A stretch of 21,863 nt of DNA, taken from contig BFEA01000343.1 in NCBI GenBank assembly GCA_003427395.1, positions 1,086,611 to 1,108,473 of the forward strand, read 5' to 3'. Below the pieces are notes generated by a model. The model was not told where the DNA came from. It did not search any database and worked only from the letters and a program-made list of their open reading frames with translations. Positions 9,348-18,800 of this stretch are shown in pieces. The translations under genes and the position numbers were made by a program. Position 1 is the first letter of the stretch, and each line of letters opens with the position of its first letter. Origin of the DNA: Chara braunii. Taxonomy: Eukaryota; Streptophyta; Charophyceae; Charales; Characeae.

Positions 9348-9415
9348 GCCGGTACCAAATCGTGTTACCGGCCCTACCGCATGCGGTACCCTGGTAGCGC
9401 GTGGCGCGCTACCAG
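9348..9415. repeat. three consecutive hairpins
   Basis: GCCGGTA/TACCGGC (9348-9354 with 9366-9372), TACCGCATGCGGTA (palindrome, 9375-9388) and CTGGTAGCGCG/CGCGCTACCAG (9391-9415, loop TGG) follow one another almost without spacing. Confidence 0.75.
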
Positions 9416-9618
9416 TCCAGCACCGCTACAACGTATAGAAACCACTTTGGGCAGTGCGCGTGCCCGAGGGCAGGTATACTGGACGCTCAATGCCTGTTCG
9501 ACAAAGCTACTCGACTGAGCTACGCTACACTAGTCTAGGATCGACGCCTGTTTTCGACACTCAAGCTACTGGACTGACTTCTACGCTGCTATGAACGACT
9601 ACAACTTCGCTCTACGTT

Positions 9619-9722
9619 GGACACACGTGCACCCGCACACGCACACGCACACACGCACGTGCACGCACACACACGCACGCACGGACGCACACACTCACAC
9701 ACACACACACACACGCACATGC
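9619..9722. repeat. (AC)n-rich microsatellite before family A copy
   Basis: Imperfect CA repeats with CG and GCAC interruptions. A second CA-rich tract follows the element at 9863-9915. Confidence 0.9.
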
Positions 9723-9726
9723 AAAA

Positions 9727-9862
9727 GTGGCGAGTCCTTGGCCATCCGTACAGTTCATCTTGGGTGGACTGTCGAGGTTCAACCTCCTGATGAGTCGGTG
9801 GAAGTCCGACGAAACAGTCTGGCTAAGTCATATTGTGAGTTCTGTATAGCGAACATAACAAC
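9727..9862 (+). mobile_element. family A hammerhead repeat, best copy, flanked by (AC)n
   Basis: Begins GTGGCGAGTCCTTGG, like copy 2, carries the intact ribozyme at 9767-9819, and ends with GTATAGCGAACATAACAAC (9844-9862) running into CA-rich repeats. CA-rich repeat also precedes it (9619-9722). From the predicted cleavage site to the end box is about 89 nt. No protein is encoded, so any mobility would need another element's enzymes. Confidence 0.75.
9767..9819 (+). ncRNA. type III hammerhead ribozyme, intact core, GUC cleavage site
   Basis: All conserved parts are present and in order. Stem III 5' strand GACUGU (9767-9772), H17 = C9773, stem I GAGGU/ACCUC (9774-9778 with 9782-9786), core CUGAUGA (9787-9793), stem II GUCGG/CCGAC (9794-9798 with 9806-9810, loop UGGAAGU), GAA (9811-9813), stem III 3' strand ACAGUC (9814-9819). 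Helix III is the open one, so this is type III, as in plant viroid and retrozyme hammerheads. Predicted cleavage is after C9773. It is the core of a family A repeat with (AC)n on both sides. Activity is inferred, not shown. Confidence 0.93.
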
Positions 9863-9869
9863 ACTCACA

Positions 9870-10094
9870 CATGCGCAGACTCGCACACACACAAACACAC
9901 ACTCACACACACTCACCGAGGACACCATCTCTACATTCTGAATGTTGGACGCTGAGGCTTGAGCTGTGCAGCGGCAAGGCTTTCGAATGACCGCACCTTG
10001 ACGACTGACGGTGAGTTTGTTATTTGTGTCTCTTGCTTTCATTTTTTGTGGTCTTGGAACTATGAGAGAGAGAGAGAGTGCGTAGTGTCCGCTC

Positions 10095-10170
<76 letters not shown>

Positions 10171-10333
10171 ACCTATGACCTGCTGTCAAGTGTATTATCA
10201 GCACCAATCAGTTTCGTATCTGATCTGCGGTCCATCACGACCCAAAAAGAAAGAAACGGAAAACAACAACCATCAAGGGTGCGCGAGACCATCGGAAAAA
10301 AAAAAGGAAAACGCCGTGCCCGTGGGAGGGAGG

Positions 10334-10369
<36 letters not shown>

Positions 10370-10920
10370 CCCCCACCCCCACATGACAAAGTGTAGTATC
10401 TGTTTCGATCAGTTTCATATCCGATCCTACCCCCCCATACGATCAAGCGTTTTAACTGCTCTGTTCAGTTTCATAGCTGCTCCGTGGTCCATCGAGACCT
10501 TTTTCTTTAATAAAAGAAAAAAAAGCAGGCGCACGAGCGAGCGAGCAAGAGGGAGAGAGAGAGAGAGAGAGAGAGTCCATAAACTTCTTGGTGTCATTAG
10601 GATCCAGACTCGACATTGGGCTTCAGACATTTGACGAGGGATTATCTGGGAATTGTGACGAAGACTTGGTGTTGACGTCATTCTTATCTTCCCCCTTCTT
10701 CCTCGTTCGATCCCCTCCTCTTCCTTTGTGCATGGTCTGGACCTGGCGCATTCTTCCTGTGTGTAGCGCCAAGCCCCTTCACACCTTGTGATGAGGATGA
10801 TGCATGTTTGGTCTGCATTGCAACATTGATTTGGATTCGTCAAGTTTGGTGGCAACAAAAAGGACAAGGAGGAAATTAAAATATTTTTTATTAAGGGCAA
10901 AAGAAAATGTAAATCAAGCT
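9870..10920. other. microsatellite-rich DNA, no gene recognised
   Basis: (GT)n at 10098-10124, (GA)n at 10124-10168, 10337-10366 and 10553-10575, with C and A runs between them. The remainder shows no domain. Confidence 0.6.
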
Positions 10921-11040
10921 AGTGGGCTATTGTAAGTTGAACTTCTATTTTTTGCTTGGAAAAAAAAAAGTTAAAAAAAACGCTATTGTAAGTTGAACTT
11001 CTATTTTGCTTGAAAAAAAAAAAAAAAAAAGAGTTAAAAA
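10921..11040. repeat. tandem duplication ending in poly-A
   Basis: CTATTGTAAGTTGAACTTCT followed by ATTTTGCTTG, an A tract and GTTAAAAAA occurs twice, starting at about 10927 and 10982. Confidence 0.88.
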
Positions 11041-11880
11041 AACTTCAACTAGACTTCTACTGCTATGTTCCCTGCTTGAGAAATTTCTCCCAAAGGAAAA
11101 AAAAAAAAAAAAAAATAGAAAGCTCCCTATCGTTCTTCCAAGAGTTTGCGATGAAAAATTTCATCGACGGTTCTTCCTCAATTCCCTCCTCCTCGTTCCA
11201 AGAGTTTGCAATTTCATTTACTGCGACGCGACGCTTTTTCCTTCTATGTTCGCTAGGGTGACCTTGGACGTATATGATCGTAATAACAGCCAGATTCGGT
11301 AGACAGTACTAGACACAGTCACATTGCGGGAGACCTGGCGTCGGACGTGATTCGTGGCCTGAACTAAATTTCATCCAAAGGAAAAAATTGAAAAATATTA
11401 AATATTTCAAAAGACTCGTAAAATATTGTAAACAGGGGTACCATGGGGACACTGGGACATGGGCGCATACAGTCAGTCTCGGATCGACAATCCAGACGTC
11501 GTCAACTGCGTGGGACGAAAACCAAATATACTTCTATCTGTCCAAATTGTGGCATTAAAAAAAAAAAAAAAAAGAACAAATCTAAAAAAACAAAAAAAAA
11601 AAACAAAGACTTGTTACAATGAGTTTTTGTGCACCATGGACCTGCGCAGCGCACCGATGGAGTCACCCCGTTAACGGCCTCAAATCGTGGAGGTACTGGT
11701 GATTTAAACTTTAAACTTTAAAGTCACATTCAAGTTGATTCAACTAAAAGATGATATAACGTGGAATTAAATTCAATTAAAAAAATTCCAGCTTGAGACC
11801 CGAGTGACATCTCACTGTTAGGCGCCGCCGACGAGGTAGGTGGCCCGAGGCTTGGCGTCTTCGCTGTCGTATGAAGTGTA
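11041..11880. other. poly-A-rich DNA downstream of TPPP
   Basis: A runs at 11098-11115, 11558-11572 and 11591-11603. GTTCTTCCAAGAGTTTGCGAT near 11130 partly recurs near 11194. No gene is seen. This is the 3' side of the TPPP gene. Confidence 0.5.
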
Positions 11881-11982
11881 TCACATTTTTCTTCCTCGAA
11901 TGTCCGACGGGCTCCGGTCGGCAAGATTGGACAATGTTATCTTGTTGTCGACAGTCGTAGGTCCTCCCCGAGCGTGAACACC
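11881..11982 (-). CDS. TPPP: TPPP last exon, with stop codon
   Basis: 33 codons plus TGA (11881-11883). The acceptor CCACAG sits directly before GGT. It encodes GVHARGGPTTVDNKITLSNL and then ADRSPSDIRGRKM, the conserved C-terminal p25-alpha segment also found in apicortins. Reading upstream of the acceptor gives low-quality sequence. No clear polyadenylation signal is visible downstream. Confidence 0.92.
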   Translation of the reverse strand, partial: GVHARGGPTTVDNKITLSNLADRSPSDIRGRKM

Positions 11983-14900
11983 CTGTGGTCCCCACCAACA
12001 TCCCCACCAACATGGCAGCAACAACGAAACATGGGAGGAGAATGAAATAGGATGACAGTAGTTCACGAAAGAGAGAGTGAAAAGTTGAAAACACAAATTT
12101 ACGGCCTTGCCACACCACTCTCGAAGTGTTGAAAAGACAGAAATGTGGCGGGTGCATGTGGCCGTCTTCTAGCGGGAAGTTCATTCTCATTTTGTACATT
12201 TCGAGAGTGGTGTGGCAATGCTCTTAAACAGCAGATTGCTGACATGTCAGAGTTCGTCACCGTGCGATGAATTGTTGTCTCTTTTATTTTTTGTTTTCAA
12301 TCGTTGAACAATGTACAACATGGAAAAAAAAAAAAAATGCAAAGAATGAGAGAGAAAACAACAGAGGAATATGTGTAGAGCGGGTGGCATTTGCGTGTGT
12401 GTGCACGTGCATGATGGTAGTTGATCACAAAACAACAAACACCTTTTCCACCCAGATGCATTGATCGAAAAAAAAATGATTTTGTTGTTTGACTTTTTGG
12501 AAAGCCAAATGGAAAGAGTGCCTTTTTTTCAGTTTGAAAATTGAAAGAGTTTTTTTTTCTTTTTTTTTTTTTCAGTATGTATATATCATCAAACAGAGCT
12601 GCCTGGTAAACCGTCAGCATGTATATAAATATATTATATTATATATATATATCGTCACAAACAGAACTGCCCGGTAAACCGTAGGCAGAGAGAGAGCAGA
12701 GGACAACAAACGAGGGGCTGTGACAAACTGTTTCGTCGGAGTTTCACCGACTCATCAGGAGGCTATATAAATGAATGTATGAATATATACGACGAAACAG
12801 TTTGTCACAGCCCCTCGTTTGTTGTCCTCTTCTCTCTCTCTGCCTACGGTTTTACCGGGCAGTTCTGTTTGTGACGATATATAGTCAAACAGAGCTGCTT
12901 GGTAAACCGCAGGCAGAGAGGGAGAAGAGGACAACAAACGAGAGGCTGTGACAAACTGTTTCGTCTGAGTTTCATCCACTGACTCATCAGGTGGCTGAAC
13001 CCAGTTTGTCACAGCCCCTCGTTTGGTTTCCTCTTCTCCCTCTCTGCCTACGGTTTACTGGGCAGCTCTGTTTGACGATATTTATATATGGTTAAGGTAG
13101 ATTATCATTTACAGTGTAATCAGTGAGGGGATTTTGCAGACTGTTGAGGGTTCAGCCTCCTGATGAGTCGGTGAAACTCCGACGAAACAGTTTGTCACAG
13201 CCCCTCGTTTGTTGTCCTCTTCTCTCTCTCTGCCTACGGTTTACTGGGCAGTTCTGTTTGTATCTATTTGTGATGATATATACAGCCCCTCGTTTGTTGT
13301 CCTCTTCTCTCTCTCTGCCTACGGTTTTACCGGGCAGTTCTGTTTGTGACGATATATACATATACATACAGCCTCCTGATGAGTCGGTGAAACTCCGACG
13401 AAACAGTTTGTCACAGCGCCTCGTTTGTTGTCCTCTTCTCCCTCTCTGCCTACGGTTTACCGGGCAGTTCTGTTTGTGACGATATATATATATATATATA
13501 TATATACAGTTTGTCACAGTTCGGCGATATACAAAATGTGACAGCCTTGAGATATATCATCGTCAAATTTACTGGCCGGCGCCCGTAAGTAAATTCAGAG
13601 TTATTTTACTCATCTAAGTCAGTGGATTGGGATTTCAACTGAGTCCCATTAGCTGCTGTGTACCTTGTTCATCATTTTACTAAGTTCTTTTTTTCTTTTC
13701 TTCAATGATTCTAAGAAAGAAAGCGAAATCCGATCCTTTTTCTTTTTCCTTTTTTGGATGAGTCGCCGTTTTTCATTAACTGTGTGTTGAATGATGCAAG
13801 GCCCATAACGTTGGTGCAGTTGAGCATGGGCTGTGTACGCTACTATGCACCCATTTGCCTTTCAGCACTCGGTCCGGACGTGCGCACAAAACATGCAAGC
13901 AAATACCATTCCGCAATATAGGCGCTTTTGTCCTGCAAGCACGTACTCCCCCCCCCCCCCCCCCCAGCCCCCACCACCCTTTTCTGGAACGCATTCTCTC
14001 AGAAGGCGCTTGAGCGTTCACATGCAAGCACACACTCGGTCCTGCGTATGCATGCCATGCCGTCTTCGTCGTGTGCTGTATTGCTTGTGCACAGAACCGA
14101 AACCGCTTGTGCGCGTTCGATGGGGAGTAATGCCTAGTACTACCGTCTTCCCTTGAACACACCGCACCCTAAAAATGAATGTATACAGGCTATATTTCCG
14201 GCCAGATACAGCCAAAATAAGGGTGCGTTGTGTTCGGGGGAAGACAGTAGCTGCAGCACATAGCACGCAGCCTGCAGAGTACTACTGCACAGCCTACACG
14301 GGACTGCCTACTGCACATAGCACCAAGGCTAGGTAGGGATGCCTATCTCAGAACGCACAGCCGCGATGGTGCCCCGCATCGCCGTTAGCACCCAGCTGAA
14401 AATAGTATCACATAACTGCACATCACACTTGGCGCACAAAGCGCAACCCACTGCACCCTGCGCTCCTCTTTGCACAAGACATAGCCCCGATGGCCATAGA
14501 CGCTGCTGTTACGAGATGGGGGGTTGGGGAAGCAGATGGGAGGTGCAGTATGGGCAGAATGCTCGGTCTTTACGTCAGCTTCTCGCCCCCCCCACCCCCC
14601 CCCACACACACACCAGCAGCCACACCCTACTCCCTCAGTACAGCGGAGCTGGGGCCGGGGCCAACATTTATCCCCTTGATTGTGAGAGGCAGTTATGTGT
14701 GCAAGGGTGCCCTGCAAGCAAGTTCATTACCAAGTAAGAATAATTAAAAAAAAAGTGAAGAATAATTAAAAAAAAAGGGAAGAATAATTAAAAAAAAGGG
14801 AAGAATATTGGAGTAGTAGTAGTAGTAGTAGTAGTAGTAGGTAGATAGTGGAAGGTGAACCGGGCGTAAAATGTCCGAACACAACACAATTACGGAGACG

Positions 14901-15528
14901 CATGGAATAACCTGCTCCGTAAATCTGCTGCTTTTTCCATTTTTCCTAGAAGAATATTGTTTAGATCATTGAAAAAAAAAAAAAAAAAAAAAANAAGGAA
15001 GAAGCCAAAGAATCAGAGTAGCCGTAACAAAGGAGAGGAAAACCGGCTACTCACCGTGTACAGGGATTTGTCGTCATGGAACTTGACAGCATCCGGCACC
15101 TGCATACAAGGGCACACACAATTTACGATGGGTTGGTGGGGATAGTTTTTTTTTTTTTTTCAGTTTAAATAAGAAATACAATGAAAATACATACTAAATT
15201 TCAATGAATAAGTTCAAAGAATAAACTTAAAATAAGTCTGTAATTGAAGTACTTCATAATTAATATATTACATGAAATTCAAATAATTGAATTACAAAAT
15301 GATAATACAGTCTTTTCGCTTCACACATTGATAATCAATTTATGCTGTGGAAAATAGATTTTTCACCTTGTATCTAGATGATTGAATTTGCATCAATAAG
15401 AATCATTAATTATTTTCAAAAAAAATGTTTTGCGAACGCCAAGAATGTAAAACCCAGTTGTCTGTTCTCAAGCACCATCTTAAAGACACATCGTGTTCTT
15501 TCTCTCCCTCCCTCCCTCCTCCCCCCTG

Positions 15529-15561
<33 letters not shown>

Positions 15562-15792
15562 TGTCCTTGCCGCTCTAAAACATTAATTGAAGCGAATAAA
15601 CCCTAAACCTCCCTTTTCTTCTCTCCTCCTCCCCACCCCCCCAGCTGTCTTCTCCCTCGCCCTCCTTTTCAACTCCCTCTTCTCCCCTCCCCTATAATAT
15701 ATACAGATACACAACAGGCATGCGCCGAGAGTTCGTTCGTGATGATTCTCTCTCATAACACAGACACGTGCAGACACAGGCACACTCGCACA

Positions 15793-15853
<61 letters not shown>

Positions 15854-18800
15854 CACACACACACACACACACGAAACAGTTTGTGACAGTCGGGGCTTTT
15901 TTTTAGTGTATAGTGAATATGACAACACACACACCAACACCCACAAATACACATGCAATTCCATGCACGATTGACTCTAAGAAGAAGATTGTCCTCTGGA
16001 TTGCTCATTGTGAGGCTTTGAGTGGAACATAGTTAATTTATTTCATACTCGGAAATTGTAGATGGCCTGTCATAGTTAATTTATTTCAAACAAGGAAATT
16101 GTGAATGGCCTGTCGTCAACCCTGTTGCCCCCCCAACTCACCGTTCCGCTGGACGATGGACCTCCCGCACCCATAATTTGATGCTTCAGATCATCCATGC
16201 TAATCCCTTTGGCCTCGGCGATGAGCTCCAGCGCTTGCACGAACTCGTCGTAGTTGATCTTGCGATCTCCCTTAGGCTTCACTTTCGAGAAGATGAGGTC
16301 CACGGCCTAGAGTAGAAATTCCATCGCATAATCCGTTCGTTCAGGCAAGCAAAAACACACATCCCACCGTCCATTTAGTAATCGCAACATCGATTTTTTT
16401 GTTTGGTCTGTCGCTTCTGTCAAATGGCAACGAACTCGGACGTAGAGGGTTAGCATAGGAGAAAGCTTGTACAGACAGTCTGCAGGCAGAAGATCATGCA
16501 GGAAGTGGGGACAGCTACCATGGTGTTATAACTTATGAATATGGTTTTAACCCGATGAACATAACAAAAGCATAATGGTACACAAAAAGCCACGTTGAAG
16601 CGAACTTATTTCAAGTTATTTGCGAATTTTAAGAGAATTTTCCCGCTAAGTTAACAGATCCTGCGGTAGCTGATTCTACATGAGCTTCAGGTAATCAAAT
16701 ATGAACTGCTGCTACCATCGGTACTTTACTACTTTCAGTGCAACAGATGCAAAAAGAAAAAAGCACTCCATTCCATAGCGATATTTGTCGTCGCTCGCTA
16801 TATTCTGTCGGTATTAATATTTGTCAATCAGTGGTTGCGGCCTCAAACAAAATCTATACAAAAAAGAACCAGCGGCTCCGAGGCGCACAGGACAGACGCC
16901 GTTTCATATCGTAATTACTATTTACTATTTTTGCGCTTTTCTTTTACTTCACTCGCTGGCCAAGATGTACGCAACAAAGTTCAAACTTGGAACTAGAGCT
17001 CAGAGCGAGTGACGTTAAAAAAGAGCTCAAAAATAGTAAATAGTAATCTTAACTCAATTCCCTAAGTTAAGAATAGGGAATTGACGAGAGCGCGGGAATA
17101 GGGAATTGACAAGAGCGCGGGACGGGAAGGGAAGTGATCTGGGTAGACGTTTTCGTGCGAAACCGGGCGGGTCAAATCCCTAAGAACCAGCTGTTCTGAG
17201 GCGCACAGGACAGACGCCGTTTCGTATCGTAATTACTATTTACTATTTTTGCGCTTTTTTTTTACGTCACTCGGTGGCCAAGATGTACGAAGCAAAGTTC
17301 GAACTTGGAACTAGAGCTCAGAGAGAGTGACGTAAAAAAAAAGCGCGAAAATAGTAAATACTAAATAGTAATCTTAACTCAATTCCCTAAGTTAAGATTA
17401 GGGAATTGAAGAGAGCGCGGGACGGGAAGGGAAGTGATCTGGGCGGGTCAAATCCCTAGGTAAATAGTAAATAGTAAATAGTAATCTTTTCAAATTGACG
17501 TTTTCGTGCGAAACCGGGCGGGTCAAATCCCTAAGTTCAAATTAACGACAGTAAATAGTAAACTTAACTCAATTGACACTAACTGACATTAACATAGTAT
17601 AAGGATATTCTTTCTATTTAAAAAGATTCCCCAAATATACGTAAACGATTCCGGGAGGGTATGGCAGAGTGGGGTAGCGTTGAAAAACGAACCCGTTCAG
17701 GGGAAACGTCAACGGGGGTTAACGGTAGAATAGCTTAGAAGGCAAATAGGGCATTTGCAGATTTGCAGGCACCTCGAGAGGTGATCGCAAATTCCGTTGC
17801 CCCGTGGGTACACAGGCCGCAAATTCCTTTGCCCCGCGGGTACATTGAGGACTTCGGCAAATCTGTACGATCGGCCTCTTAGGGAATTTGGGATTATAGG
17901 TCCATCAGAATTGTGTGGCATAAAAAAAGGGGTCGCTGGTCGCAAATCGAGCAAATGGAACAGGCAAGTGTGCTGAGTTCAAATGGGAAGCAGGACCCGG
18001 AGCCAAGTCCCACTTGGGCCCATATGCGCCGCTTTTGACTGTCGATCTTTGGAATCTACGGTCAGAAATGAGAGATACAGGTAATTGGCTTCTGACTGTC
18101 TCCGGATTTCCTTCATTTCTGACCGCAGATTGCAAAGATCTGTTTGTTTGTTTGTTTGTTTGTTTGTTTTACCGGGCCCAGGTGCAGCCCGCCGCCAATA
18201 GACTGGGGCCCTCCTTCGTCTCAGGAGAAAAAAAAAAAAAAAAAAAAAAACCCGAGAGAAAACAAGAAAATGTTTGAGAGCAGTTTTTTTTCTTTTCTTT
18301 TCTTTTCTTTTCTTTTCTTTTTTTCTTTTCTTTTCTTTTCTTTTCTTTTCTCTTTTCCTGCGAACATCATCAAGGTGGACTGTGAGAGGGTAGGTTTGCA
18401 GATTTTAAGAAATTATCTTTTCTTTTCTTTTGTTTTCTTTTCTTTTCTTTTTTCTTGCGAACATCATCAAGGTGGACTGTGAGAGGGTAGGTTTGCAGAT
18501 TTTAAGAAATGATAATCCGGGGCCCAGGTTCCGGGCTGAATGACTTCCTTTTTTTTTTTGGTTTTTGTGGGTGAAGTCTGGGCATTTGGTCGGTTCAACT
18601 CAATGTTACCAAAATCTAAGAACAGTAAGGAAACACAGCAATCCGTTATAAAAAAAAAAAAGAAAAAAAGGTACTGTAATGAAGGAAGACAAAACAATGC
18701 ATGCAAAAATGCACTAGTCCAACGAAGAGGGAAAAACTTGAAAGAAACCACAGAAGCTCCTGAGGCCATCAACTGGAGCACAGATATTTGACACAGTAGT

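Larger units (their letters stand above)
16865..17455. repeat. 318-bp tandem repeat, about two units, in a TPPP intron
   Basis: AGAACCAGC at 16865 and 17183 start near-identical units. Each contains GAGGCGCACAGGACAGACGC, a large palindrome (see 16910 and 17228), TTAACTCAATTCCCTAAGTT and GCGCGGGACGGGAAGGGAAG. A third partial copy (GACGTTTTCGTGCGAAACCG onward) lies at about 17497-17537. Confidence 0.85.

Noticed and set aside
9779-10207. 142-codon minus-strand open frame
   Set aside because: Composed of SLSLSL and HTHTHT from microsatellites, and overlaps the hammerhead on the other strand.
13152-13517. 118-121 codon frames on both strands over the family B cluster
   Set aside because: The recurring peptide QPPDESVKLRRNSL is just translation of the hammerhead core and body; it repeats because the DNA repeats.
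15583-16008. 141-codon minus-strand open frame
   Set aside because: Mostly VCVCVC from the (AC)n tract, in a TPPP intron.
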